Assembly: GCA_019454045.1 (NCBI GenBank)
Contig: SKCR01025349.1
Span: 248,001-312,000, forward strand
Reading direction: 5' to 3'
Origin: Zanthoxylum bungeanum
Taxonomy: Eukaryota; Streptophyta; Magnoliopsida; Sapindales; Rutaceae
Length of the DNA stretch: 64,000 nt
Notes under the pieces: generated by a model
Seen by the model: the letters and a program-made list of their open reading frames with translations, nothing else
Told to the model about the DNA's origin: nothing
Database searches by the model: none
Made by a program: the position numbers and the translations under genes
In this document: in pieces, positions 10,740 through 22,739 of the stretch
Layout: each line of letters starts with the position of its first letter
How positions within the stretch are numbered: position 1 is the first letter of the stretch

Positions 10740-12990
10740 ATTATGTACGGTTCGCTCAAAATTCTGCTGAGAAAATGCTTTCGTCAGCGGATTTACAGTG
10801 TTATCATCTAATCTGATTTATTCGATCATCAGATCGCCACGATGTATGATTCGAACGAATCAGATGAATATCTAAAGTATATATCTGGATCGTTGATGAG
10901 ACCTATTAATTCTTTAGCCTGTGATGTAGCCTAGCTCAGCTGCTAACAGAATTACTCCTAATCTGATTAGGATTATTATCAATCCAAAAGGCCTCTATTG
11001 CTGCCTCAACTGCAGCAATATTCTGCTCTTGTTGTTTATTCGGCAACAATATCTTACTTGGAAGATTTCCAGCTCACTGTTTCATTATTCAAACTATATA
11101 GTACCTTTATTACGACTTATAGTCGTTTTTATCGGTTAGGAAACTTGCAGCAGTGAACCTAGTCACTTCAAGTTCTCCTTCTCCATAGCTTAAGAAAGCA
11201 TCCTTAGATCATATAAGATACGTAAGGATATTCTTAACATCAATCCAATGACTATCACTTGGATTGGTCTGATTGTGACTCCATATGCTCAAAGTATATG
11301 AGACACCAGGTCGTGTACATTTATTTCAATGTATGATTTCTCGGAGAGTGCCAACAACTTTTAGATCTATCCCAGTAGATCTTTATTCCTAGAATAAAAG
11401 GTTGTCTCTCCCAAGAATTCTACGGAGAATTTTCATGAAAGCCAAGCTTTCACCGATTGTATTATGGGAATATCATTTCCAAGAAATGATATATCATCAT
11501 TTATTTAGGACATTCACTGACAGTGCACTCCCACTAACCTCCTTATATACACAAGAATCATTTTCGTTTTGAATTAAATCATATATTATTATGATTACAT
11601 CAAAACGATAGTTCCAAGAACCCAATGATTGCTTCAATCCATACATGGATCAAATTAACTTGCAAACCTTGTTTGCTTGTTTTAGTACGACAAAACCGTC
11701 AGGATGTTGTAAACATCCTCCAAAAGGTTTCCGTTAAGGAAAGCGGTTTTGGCATTCAGCTGCCATATTTCATAAATGAAACATGCAGCATTAGCAAGCA
11801 TTATCCAAATGGATTTAACCGTGGCAACAGGTAAAAGGTTTCGTCGTAATCGACACAATGTTGATAACAATACATTTTCGCTACAAGCCTAGCTTAGTAC
11901 GTTGGTATGTTACCATCCATGTATGTCTTCCTTGAAGACTTATATAGTACCATTAGACACAATGCCTTCTGGTACATCAATCAGTATCCAAACTTGGTTG
12001 GCATACATGGAATCTATTTCGGACATCATGGCACTTTGCCATAATGGGGAGTCAATACCTTGTATCACTTCCTCATACGTAGTCAGTTCGTATTCCTTAA
12101 TAAGATTGACATCTTTATGAGGTTAGATCAGAAACCTATACCTCCCAGGTTGTTTTCTGACTCTCTCCGACTACCGCGGTTCTTGTGTATTCGAAGATTA
12201 TTGGTACAGTTTCATCCTTGATGAACTATCTGTGTTCCATTAAGGAATCGGTGCCTTGAATAGTATTACTTCGATTTTCATCGAGTTTTACTTTCCTCCC
12301 ACTTACCCCTGCATATATGTATTCCTCTTAGGAAAACCGCATGGGGAGCAACAATTACATTGTTCTCTTGTGAGTTGTAAAAGTACTATACTTTGGTTAC
12401 CCTAGGATAACCCACAACTTAGGCACTTATCCAATTTGGGTTCTAGTTTGGTATCATCCAAACGTATGCCCAGCATTCCCAAATCTTCAGGAATAAGAAA
12501 ATCCGGTTTCTTTCTTGTACATATCTAATATGAAGTCTGTCAAACAGATTTTATGGAACCTTATTCAAAATAAGTTTTGCACTGTTTAATGCGTATCCCT
12601 TGAAAGAAAGTGGTAGCTCAGAGCGATTCATGATTAACCTTATCATGTCTAACAAAATTCGGTTTCTCAGTTCGGACACACCACCAAATTGAGGTGTTCC
12701 GGGAGGAGTTCTCATTGATTAGAATCAAATCTATCCTAGTACCCACTCTTCGAAAGCGTGGATATACGAGTCTTGTTTAATGTGTCACAGACAACAATGC
12801 CACAAATAAGTCTCATCTGATTAAATCAGTTTGAGCTATTTGTTTGTCCTGTTATATGTATGAGATTTATTTATATTCAAAATATAAATACTGTTATTCA
12901 CATCTAATGTGTTTATCTCAATATCATATTTATAAAATGAAACACTTTAGTGTTCTAGAATATAAAGGTATATCTGCAACGGATTATACT
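10740..12990 (-). pseudogene. Element A pol remnant (integrase, RT, RNase H)
   Basis: A degenerate copia pol. RT is recognisable at about 11410-12010 from VAT(V)KSIWIMLANAACFIYEIWQ followed by KTAFLNGNLLEDV, the region before the first catalytic Asp motif. RNase H matches at about 10880-11290 include the sense equivalent of a WIDVKNILKYL-like tract. Integrase pieces at 12360-12990 are interrupted: compared with elements B and C about 350 bp of the catalytic core is deleted at about 12717. Many stops and shifts make it non-functional. Confidence 0.8.
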
Positions 12991-13269
12991 CTGATATAGA
13001 GATAATGTTTCTAGTCAAACTAGTTACATTTTAACAGTTTCCTAATTTAAGTACACACCCGAAGGGTAGTTCCTAAACTTAGGTCTCTACGGTCAAAACA
13101 ATGACTCTTGTCCCATTTCCGATTTGCAGATCAATCTCAACTGAAGTCAGTCTCCTGCTTATCAGCAAATTCTGCACACCAGTACATATCTATGTGCCAC
13201 ACTTAGTACAAAAATCCAATTTTTGAAACTAATAGCGAACATGTTTATAACAAACATATCTGAAGCCGG

Positions 13270-13960
13270 AGCCTTGCACTGGCTTCAATTCCTTCATGTC
13301 TGCCTTGTCCATACGGCAGTCACGCATACAGTGACCCCGTTTGCCACAATTTTAGGTAGACATTTTGGGATATGTCCTTTGTCTTCCTAGAAGACTTGTG
13401 ATGATTTTGCCTTTGCCATTTTATAAGCTCTGGCTCTGCCTCCTAGAGCATAGCCATCAACTTTCCAAGAGTTTTCTCTTGGTTCACAATGAACCTGCCC
13501 CAGCATTTGGGAAGAGACTATAAGATCAAATCTTTGGGAGTCTCGACCACATAGGTAACGCCCAGCTAACCTAGCTGATCGATGTCAGCAATCATCTGTG
13601 ACACCTAGTGCTCGGCAGATGTACCCTCTGACATACACGGGCGAAAGAGCTTCTTATGCAATTTATACTTCTAAGAATAAATCTATGAAGATCCTTTAAT
13701 TTCATCATCATGGTACAAGGATCTAATCCTTAATTCCGACGACAGAATTAAAGTGTCATTGCAATAAGTATAATGGATTGATCACTAAAGTTATCATTAC
13801 ATGAATCTTCCAAAGATCATGTTCTACTTTTTGCTCCACTCCGGGCTTAGGCCTGAGATGTTTTTCTATCAAATAAAATAACTTCTCAGTTCCCAGGACC
13901 ATCCTGAGGTTTTATTCCCAATTTGAAAATTAAAGCCGTTTTAAAAACATTTTTACATAG
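13270..13960 (-). pseudogene. Element A gag remnant
   Basis: A copia gag broken by stops. The sense N-terminal part matches the NFxxWxxNLRIVLGxxKLFYLI pattern seen better in element B, and the C-terminal part retains a CCHC-like knuckle near 13316-13360 next to a basic stretch, disrupted by a one-base change in the homopolymer. Capsid role in the family; not functional here. Confidence 0.7.
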
Positions 13961-16299
13961 GTTTATGTTTTAAACGCTAATCTTTCAGTTATCTTGATTG
14001 CTATAGTCCAACTATCCAATCAACGATTTCAGGTACTATTTAATATAATGATTACTATAGTCTAACTATATAATCAACTATAATTTTATTGGTTAAATTC
14101 AAATATATTGATTACTATAATCCAATTATATAATCAACTATAATTGAAGTAGTTTGAATACAGTCCAACTGTTTTAATTAAAACAACGATAGTAGTCCAA
14201 CTAATATTTATTTAAGTATTGACGAAAAATTGAAATGAGCGCGTATTGGCAAGTAACTAAACGAATTTGCAAATTTAATACTTGTCTCCACTATTTTTCG
14301 GCGAGCCTCTAACCCTCTGTTGAGTACTCGGGAAACCTTGTTTCCTAGAGGGCTAGGATCCCGTTAAATAACACACAACCTTGACTTTGGCCAACAAGCT
14401 GTATGATATTTAACTAGGTAGATCTCTAAGATCAATTGGATCACATCCAATTCCTAGATCCAGTAGGTGGACATCCAAGTCCGAAACATATATCTTATAT
14501 ATGCCAATATATCCAATATATTCCCTAACCATTTTCCTCTGAATCAATTAAGCCTTGGCTTTGCCATAATAAACTTAATGATCCCAGTTAAGCGAGACCC
14601 ATTGACTTTGGAAAGCTTCGTAATCGATGTCGATGGACAAGAAGTGATCTTGACTTTGGCCAACAAATCACAACTTGGACAAGACACCGATATGGAACAA
14701 AGCCTTCATGATTCAAACACATCCGCGATGGACAAAGGTCTTGACTTTGGCCACCAGCCAGTGCCAATCTTGGATCTTGTGAATGAATCATTCAATGGAA
14801 GGAAAAATGCTTAATATATGTTGAGGGTTTTTCGCGTAATTGACAACCAATTAATTATCTTTGTTAAGGTCTCATCATCATACACCCTTAAACATGCATT
14901 CTAAAAAACATAATAAGGCGCGTATAAATAAAATAATAATGATATGCGGATGGATACTCAACACATTTTGTTCCTAGAACAAATCTCTCCATTTCCTCTC
15001 TCCCGCTAGCACAAATATTACTTCTACCCAATTACATAACACTTCTAAAGAAACCTCATTTACATTGAGGGGAATAGGTGAGAAGAGAAATACAAAGAGT
15101 CAAGAGGTAATAGGCTGGACACGCAGGTCCAATTTAATAAATTCTAAATTTATTACAATAATTTCCAAAATTGCCCTCACCCATCTAATATCCATCTGAT
15201 ATACATTATTCATACATCACATCCATGTATTCACACAAAGCAAGTTATCAATCAATCTAATCCAATTAATTAATCTGAAAATTAATGACCATCCAATGTT
15301 CAAACAACGATTTGATTTTGCGCGAGTCAAACTCATTTTGCGAATAAGTACTCAAAGTACGAATTCTTGAATTATATTAAACTGCAATATTAAATCCAAT
15401 TTAATTTGTATTTAGTACTAATTCTTTATTTAATTCTAAATTAAATAATTACACTTTTTAATGTGCCTTTACGACTTAGATTCCAAATCTAATCGTTACG
15501 GGTCTCAAAGCCCAATTAACATCCAATGTCATTTTAATTAAAGTCCAATGGGCTTTCAATAATTTAATAAGGCATGGACTTTGGTCAACATGGGTCAAAC
15601 CGAAATCTCAAAGCCCATTTAAGGAATCACCCTTATTAGCCAAGAAACCAATTTAGGCCCAATTAAAATTAAAGGTCCATTTAATTATATTTGGACTTTA
15701 TGGAAATGGTTTTGGGCCCAATTGGATCCAACCAATTAGCCTAAACCAAACTTGGCCCAACCAAGCCCAAATACAACTTTTCAAGCCCAATTCCAAAATA
15801 AGCCCAATTAATTTAAATCAAAAAATTCCAAATTTCACAATTAAATTAATCTAAGTGTATAGCCATAATTAATTAATCAAATTAAAATTTCCAAAATACC
15901 AATTTACACAATTAATTATGCTAATTATCATCAACACATGTCCAACACAATTGAATCAAAAAATCATATCATTTTCCATGCTACTAGTCACGGCAATTGT
16001 AGGGTTTTATTGTCGGATTCTGAATTCAATCCAATTAAATCCAAAATCAACATATCCCAAGTGATTTCAACTCATCCAATGATTCAAAAAACAAAATTAC
16101 CATGACATTATAGCAATAACAACTTTCGGCCAAGCCTACTAATTAGGGAAAATTTGATCCAATTCAATTTTCATCAAATTGATCATGCATAACACTATGT
16201 TATCATCATTCAAGCATATTCAAACAATCAATTTCATCCAAACATGCTCAAATCAATTTTACCCAATTTTACCCTAAATCCATTTTCATGCTTAGACAA
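13961..16299 (-). other. Element A untranslated leader
   Basis: About 2.3 kb between PBS and gag with no sense coding potential that I can support. It contains three copies of an 18-bp motif (14380-14397, 14649-14666, 14740-14757) and an antisense frame of 115 codons at 14467-14814 shared with elements B and C. The part at 14000-14210 consists of repeats with the theme ATAGTCCAACTAT and TATAATCAAC. Confidence 0.7.
14467..14814 (+). other. Antisense open frame in copia leader
   Basis: A frame of 115 codons beginning MDIQVRNIYLIYANI, antisense to element A. A clearly related frame with the same start region and the segment FVIDVDGQEVILTLANKSQLGQ recurs in element B (26717-26965) and C (43817-44131), antisense each time. 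No domain recognised. Conservation may simply reflect recent shared ancestry of the leader; coding is unproven. Confidence 0.35.
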
Positions 16300-16313
16300 G
16301 GCTTAAGATACCA
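16300..16313 (-). other. Element A primer binding site
   Basis: Sense sequence TGGTATCTTAAGCC, one base after the LTR end. The first seven bases match the complement of plant initiator tRNA-Met; the following bases deviate from the canonical TGGTATCAGAGC seen in element B. Confidence 0.8.
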
Positions 16314-16314
16314 T

Positions 16315-18305
16315 TGTTGGGTTTCTACTATAGTCCCAAGATCGATTTAAGCATTTAAACTATGTGAATACAACAAAGAAGTATGGCGGAATCATACTTA
16401 CATTGATCGGATTTTGATGCAATGAACATAAAATATTTTTGCTCGTCCATGAAGCTCTCGGCAATGGCTCCCTTTTTGTGCTCTCCAAGTTTTGGTCAAG
16501 CTCCAAGCTTGGGTGTGGATTCCATGCCCATAGGTGGGTTTCCCAATCACCTTTGTATGACTCATAATGTGTGCTAGCACTTGTGAAAATTTGCAACAAA
16601 TCTTCACATTTTCTTCTTTCAACTCTCGGCATTGTCAAAAATGGAGAATGAGAGAATTTGACCCTTGGACGAATGGGAGGGAGAGAGAGGAAGAGAGGTT
16701 GTGTTTGTGTGTTGTGTATATGGTATTTGATTTTCAAAAAACAAATACCAATTTTCTCTTTTCAAAAAAGGTACAAGGCAATTAAGCCTTCCAACAACTC
16801 ACATCACTCATGAATAGTGACTTGCATCACATCACTCCAAGTGATGTGACTTCCATCACAAGAATGACTAATGATGTGACGCGTGATGTGACTTGTGGGC
16901 CGCACTTAAATTCGAAATGCGAGTGGGCCCGTAAACACTCCCGGGCTCGGGTTTGCTAATTCCGAATTAACGAATTTTCCGTTGCGACGTAATTAAATCA
17001 AATTTAATTAAATAATTATGCCTAGCAAAATTACTATTCACATCGCTAGTGAATTAATTCTAAATTACTAGTTTGCCCGAATTAAAATCCAATTTTAATT
17101 CCACGTCGAAATCTAATTTCGTATAATATATCGAATATATTATTTATCGATTAATTCCAAATTAATCGTTCTCTCTCTTTAAATATTTTTATCACAGATA
17201 AAATATCTCTGTAATTAATCCCAGATTAATTTTCTCTCTCTTATAATTAATCCCAGATTAATAAAGTGCGAGTAATACGTCATCGGTGAATCTTCGGGAA
17301 GCAACCCATGAGATCCCCGGAATGTTGGTAGAAAATCCGGTCGTCGGACTATCCGAACACGTATGTACCTAGTACTACGCTTTTACCAATTTACAAGACA
17401 TGGTTGGCTTCTAGCAAAGCACCGTGCCTACCCAATTCTCCAGAAATATTCTTAAAGGAATATGTAATCTTTATCAGGCGTAGTATACGTAGTATTGCGT
17501 ATTGCGATCCAGTATCGGATGTCACGTGCTAAGCCTGGGGCTGGAATTGTGTCTGCCCCGTACAAAGCACATATAAGATCTCTGGTAACTAGTCTTTATA
17601 ATCGGATAAACATGACCTAGTCATAATATCCCGATAGCTGCAGCATATAAGAGCACCAGTTTCGTATCCTACGTGATCATCATCTCCACTATGACTGGAG
17701 TGATACTTCCATCTTGACATCACACCCAATACACTACGATTCTCAATATACCTAGAAGAGGCGTACACAGAACCGGTTAAAGCCCTGGATGACTAAAACC
17801 AAAGTATATTGATTATCGCAGTACTAGCGGTGCAAGTCTCAGGTTAAGACCAAATACACCTACCCTGATTCGGACTTCCATAGACACATAGTCATACAAC
17901 CAATGGAATTCCGAGGGGTCTATCCAGAGCAAAGCTATTTCCGTACCATCAGTAAACACAACCTTCTATTACACTTGCATGAGTATCCAATACCCAAATA
18001 TATGAGAACTATGCCGTTATGCTCCCACAACGCGCACAAGTGTTATACTAGTCTATTCCGCATTATCGATGTCCAATCTCGATAATACTACGACTAGGGA
18101 TATTTAATGATTAAACCTTCATGGATTGATACTGTCTCATATCATCTCAATCCGGAACTAATCATAAGGACCTTTTATCATTTACATATCTTGGTAATCT
18201 AATTACAAATGATAAAAGAGCAATTTCCTTTGTCACATAATTAATTTGTACAACAACACCATGATCTGTACAAATAGTGATGCTATGGGTCATCATTGTC
18301 CAACA
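16315..18305 (-). repeat. Element A 5' LTR
   Basis: 1991 bp, the partner of 8699-10692, with the same TGTTGGG start and CCAACA end on the plus strand. It is followed directly by the target duplication aaaga. Confidence 0.93.
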
Positions 18306-18310
18306 AAAGA

Positions 18311-19111
18311 ATATTAAGATCATGATAGACAAGTGGAGCAAAAGGAGCATCGAGAATATGCATGGCAAATAATGACAAGGACCACTCATGTAAACTTGTC
18401 GATTCTGAAAAGGAAGTATGGGAAGCCTGACCGTGGAGACATTAGTATTTTTAGTGAGGGTCAAAGGTACTAACTATTATGAACTTGATTAAGTCAAATG
18501 ATTGTTGAGCATAACTAAAGATCTAGAGAAAGAGATTTCCTGGAGATAAAGAATGTTGAGCACAACTAGAGGTCCAAAAATGAAGTAGTTAAGAATACTC
18601 AGGGAAGATCTTATGAAACAAGAACGAGGTAGTACCTTTCAGTAAAGACCCTAAGGGATATTCGTTGAAGCCACGAAATCTGAAGCAGCTTACCAAGTAT
18701 GACAATATGTATAATGCATATATTAGATATTAAGAATGATGGAGAATAACATAAGCCTACCAGTCTAGTGATAAATGATCAACCGGGTAGAGGCCTTCGT
18801 TGTTAAATCAAATGGAATCCTCGATGACACAGTGTAGTTTTAGCAGAATAAGTGATCACACAGACAATTAGAGTACAACTCTAGTCACGACTTCCAAGAC
18901 ATGACATTCTAGATTTAGCATGATCATCTCATTGTCCGGTAGTGCAATGATAGCATATGGAAAGTCGACGGAAGATAGTATTATACAATAGATGAGACTA
19001 AGGAGTTGAGCACATAGTTAGTTAGAGCTGGTGGTTTATTAGGAACCCACGAATTCTGTGATCTATGATAAGATCTCAAGTTTAAAGAGGTTTCGAGGAC
19101 GAATCCTATTT
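18311..19111 (+). pseudogene. Element F pol tail (Ty3/gypsy)
   Basis: Heavily decayed internal sequence of a plus-strand gypsy element. Few protein similarities survive. The end reads FRGR-like (gaggtttcgaggacgaat), a common C-terminus of chromovirus-type pol, followed directly by the polypurine tract and LTR. Its 5' continuation is interrupted by element A and then lost; no 5' LTR is visible. The lineage (Tekay/Del-like) is inferred from the PPT and TGTAACG LTR start. Confidence 0.6.
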
Positions 19112-19122
19112 AAGGGGGGGAG
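19112..19122 (+). other. Element F polypurine tract
   Basis: AAGGGGGGGAG four bases before the LTR start TGTAACG. A typical Ty3/gypsy plus-strand primer site. Confidence 0.85.
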
Positions 19123-19491
19123 AATTTGTAACGACCGGTAGTCTTATTACTGTTACGTGGTAGTACTGTGGTATTACGGGACGAAGAGAACATAATATAA
19201 ATTATTTTGGGGCATAAATACACTCATGGAATGACCTTGGGGATAACTAGTTAATTCCCCGAAATTCCGATATGAAACTGTATAATATACCACTCCGGAC
19301 ACCCATATTTTGTGGGCCATAACTTTCTCATTCAAACTCTAATTTTTATGAATTTTATATTTTCTGATGAATAGTAATTTGGACCAAATAGAAGAATCTC
19401 AAACCTTCTCCAAAATTCCACACTTTTCTCCAACCTTCCAAATATCAAATGACTTCTACTATATAATGGGAATACTATTCACCAAATTCAC

Positions 19492-19650
19492 AAAAAAAAT
19501 GAGAAGAAGAAAACGTGAGAAGGGAGAGGAGGAAGAAGAAGAAGAAGAGAAGAAAAAGAAGAAAATGGAAAGAAGGAAATAAGAAAAGGAGAAGAAGGGA
19601 GAAACAAGAAGGTTTGGCATCCATGAAACCCTAAAAGAAGAAGAAAATCA
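19492..19650 (+). repeat. Purine-rich (GAA/GGA) microsatellite
   Basis: More than 150 bases of almost pure A and G with GAAGAA units in the element F LTR. It likely lies in the transcribed part of the LTR. It encodes a Glu/Lys run in one frame that I do not consider a gene. Confidence 0.8.
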
Positions 19651-19964
19651 AGCATATAGAAGGAACCATAGCTTTCTTCAGCAAGTGAGATCGCGGCCAC
19701 ATTCTATAATCAGTGACTGGACACTCTTCTCTTACATTGACATTTATTTTTTATTTTTTATTTGTTTCAGACTTATATTTTTACGCTATAGGGCGTTAGA
19801 TGATTTTCATTACTGTTATTTTCATGAAAAATTACATTTGAGAAAAGAAATATTTTCAGATATTGATTTTATGATTTTTCGAGGCATGAGGGAAAATCCC
19901 ACCTCAGTATATAACTTGATTCAGCTTGGAATTGACGGATAACACATGTGCACATGTAGAGGAC

Positions 19965-20255
19965 TGGGGGGACGGTGATACGTAACACCCCCAGATCCTA
20001 GTTTAGGACTAGGGATGACAAATGCCCTTAGATCCTAGATTCAGAACTTGAAGGGTATCATAGATCCACACCCCTAGTTCTAGTTCAGTGGCTTGGGGGA
20101 CAACGATACGTAACGCCCCAAGACCACTAGTTTCAGGGACAGTAGTGGCATGCTTTATGAGATAGTGATACGTAATGCCCCAAAGTCATGGATTTGCACT
20201 TCTGGCTCTAGTTAGGCTTATAGGGGGACGTCGATACGTAACGCCCCCATACGTC
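19965..20255 (+). repeat. Array of four G5/C5 hairpins with GATACGTAAC loops
   Basis: The core GATACGTAAYRCCCC occurs at 19977, 20105, 20167 and 20233. In three copies (19977, 20105, 20233) it is preceded at short distance by a run of four to six G, so each can fold with GGGG pairing CCCC around a loop containing the palindrome TACGTA. The third copy has a weaker left arm. Confidence 0.75.
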
Positions 20256-20261
20256 AAGGTT

Positions 20262-20490
20262 TTCAGAGACATATCAATTTTTAGATAACAGTTTTCAGAA
20301 AATAGTTTTCAGAGATCAGATTTTAGAAACAATTTTCAGAAAATAGACATTTCAGCAATAATATTCAGAATAGATCTTTCAGACACAATTTTTCGAAACA
20401 AGACCTTCGAAAGAAGATTTCAGAAAAATAAGTTTTATAAAAGGGATTTCAGACAAAATTTTCAGAAAAAGAGATTTCACATAAAGTTAT
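20262..20490 (+). repeat. Degenerate TTTCAGA repeat tract
   Basis: More than ten spaced copies of TTTCAGA or TTTTCAGAAAA, 12 to 25 bases apart, in the element F LTR just before the E insertion. No coding frame. Confidence 0.75.
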
Positions 20491-20585
20491 TTCTAGAATT
20501 TTGGTTTTAGAACGAAATATTTTATATCAGTGTAGACACTTACATTTTTGCATGAAGCCCAATGATGAGCCTCGTATGGAGGCAC

Positions 20586-22580
20586 TGTTGAGTTTTCTAG
20601 GTCAAACCAAGATCAATTAAGCAATGAAATGTGCGAATACAACAAAGTAAAGTAGCGGAAAATACTCATTTGATCGGCTAAGTGGATGCGTTGAACAACA
20701 AAAATTTTGCTCCTTGATGTATTCGGCCAAGCCCTCATTTTTGTGATCTTCAGGCTCCAAGCTTTGAGTGTTGATTCCAAGCTCAAGGGTTGGTTTCCCT
20801 ATCACCTTTGAATGACTCATTTGAGTGTTAGCTCTTGAAAAATTTAAAACAAATCTTCCAATTTTCCTTGGTAAGTTTCGACCAAGCCTTACTCTAAGAG
20901 AGGGAGAATGGCGTGAATGGAGAAGAGAGGAAGAAGGAGAGAAAAATGAGTTGACTTGTAATGGAGAAGAGAGGAAGAAGGAGAGAAAAATGAGTTGACT
21001 TGTAATTGATTTCCAAAATCAATTAATGATATACCAAAACCAATATTTGGTATATGTCAAAAATCTCACCAACTTGGAGTGTAAAACAAGCCATCACGCA
21101 CCCACCAAATTCCATCAACATAAAGGTAAGTCAAATGACAAGTGATGTGACTTGTGATGTGACCTGTGGGCCCCACTTGATTCAAAATCCCAGTGGGCCC
21201 GTAAATACTCCCGGGATCGGGTTCGCTAATTCCGAATTAACGAATTTTCCATTGTGATGTAATTAAATCAAATTTAATTAAATAATTATGCCTAGCAAAA
21301 TTACTATTCACGTCGCTAGCGAATTAATTCTAAATTAACTCGTTCGCCCGAATTAAAATCTAATTTTAATTCCGCGTCGAAATCTAATTTCGTATAATAT
21401 ATCAAATATATTATTTTATCGATTAATTCCAAATTAATCGTTCTCTCTCTTTTAATAGTATTTTATCCCAGATAAAATTTCTCCGTAATTAATCCCAAAT
21501 TAATTTTCTCTCTCTTATAATTAATCCCAGATTAATTATGTTCGAGTCATACGTCATCGGTGAATCTTCGGGAAGCGACCCATGAGATCCCTGAATATGT
21601 TGGCAGTAAATCTGGTCGTCGGACTATCCGAACACGTACTTACCTAGTACTACTTTTTTACCGATTTACAAGACATGCTTGGCTTCTAGCAAAGCACCGT
21701 GCCTACCCAATTCTCCAGAAATATTCTTAATGGAATATATAATCTGTATCAGGCGTAGTATACATAGTATTACATATATCGATCCAGTATCGGATGTCAC
21801 ATGCAAGGCCTGAGGTTGGAATTGTGTCTGCCCTGTACGAAGCATATGTCAGATCTCTGATGACTAGTCTTTATAATCGGATAAGCATGACCTAGTCATA
21901 TTATCCCGATAACTGCAATATACAAGAGTACCAGTTTCTTATCCTACGTGACCATCATCTCCATATGACTGGAGTGATACTTCCATCTTGACATCTCACC
22001 CAATACACTACGATTCTCAATATACTCAAAAGAGGCGTACACAGAACCGGTTAAAGCCCTGGACGACCAAAACCAAAGTATATTGATTATCGCAAGTACT
22101 AGCGGTGCAAGTCTCAGGTTAAGACCAAATACACCTACCCTGATTCGGACTTCCATAGACACATAGTCATACTACCAATGGAATTCTAAGGGGTCTATCC
22201 AGAGTGAAGCTGTTTCCGTACCATCAGTAAACACAACCTCCTATCACACTTGCATAAGTATCCAATACTTAAATATATGCGAACTATGCCTTTATGCTCC
22301 CACAACGCGCACAAGTGGAATACTAGTATATTCCGCATTATCGATGTCCAATCTCGATAATACTACAACTATGGATATTTTAATGATTAAAACTTAGTGG
22401 ATTAATATTGTCTCATATCTTATTAATCCGGAACTAATCATATGGACTTTTATCATTTATATATCCCGGTAATCCAATTACAAATGATAAAAGAGCAATT
22501 TCCTTTGTCACATAGTTAATTTGTACAACAACACCTTGTTCTGTATAAATAGTGATGTTATGGGTCATAATTGTCCAACA
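20586..22580 (-). repeat. Element B 3' LTR
   Basis: 1995 bp, starting TGTTGAG and ending CCAACA on the plus strand. It carries a 44-bp tandem duplication at 20916-21003 that the other LTR lacks, which explains most of the 49-bp length difference. Confidence 0.93.
20916..21003. repeat. 44-bp tandem duplication in LTR
   Basis: Two adjacent copies of a unit beginning AATGGAGAAGAGAGG and ending TTGACTTGT. The partner LTR has one copy (about 28882), so the duplication arose after insertion or in assembly. Confidence 0.85.
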
Positions 22581-22593
22581 ATCTCCCACTTGG
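22581..22593 (-). other. Element B polypurine tract
   Basis: Sense CCAAGTGGGAGAT directly before the 3' LTR, identical to element A. Confidence 0.85.
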
Positions 22594-22739
22594 CCTATAG
22601 CCAATCACTCAAGTGTCCTACACTTGAACTATGTACTGGTCGCTCAAACTTCTGCTGAGAAACTGCTTTCGTCAGCGGATTTGTAAAGTTATCATCTGAT
22701 GTGATTTATTCGATCATCACATCGCAACGATGTATGATT

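Larger units (their letters stand above)
8699..18305 (-). mobile_element. Ty1/copia element A, complete ends, defective
   Basis: A full-length LTR retrotransposon of 9607 bp on the minus strand. Both LTRs start TGTTGGG and end CCAACA on the plus strand, and the element is flanked by a perfect 5-bp duplication aaaga (8694-8698 and 18306-18310). In sense order: 5' LTR (right), PBS, a long leader, gag with remnants of a zinc knuckle, integrase, reverse transcriptase, RNase H, PPT and 3' LTR (left). The gene order integrase before RT makes it Ty1/copia. It is inserted in the internal region of gypsy element F. I counted about 12 differences in the first 265 bp of the two LTRs, so it is not very recent. 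LTRs near 2 kb suggest the Angela/TAR group, an inference. Confidence 0.93.
19127..20530 (+). repeat. Element F 3' LTR, left part
   Basis: The LTR begins TGTAACGACC and is interrupted at 20530 by the solo LTR E, resuming at 33770 and ending TGTTACA at 34192; the joined length is about 1.83 kb. It contains a purine-rich block, a hairpin array and a TTTCAGA-rich repeat tract, listed separately. The frame at 19367-19582 is just the purine block read as Glu/Lys codons. Confidence 0.85.

Noticed and set aside
19367..19582. Glu/Lys-rich protein-like frame
   Set aside because: Produced by the purine microsatellite inside the F LTR.
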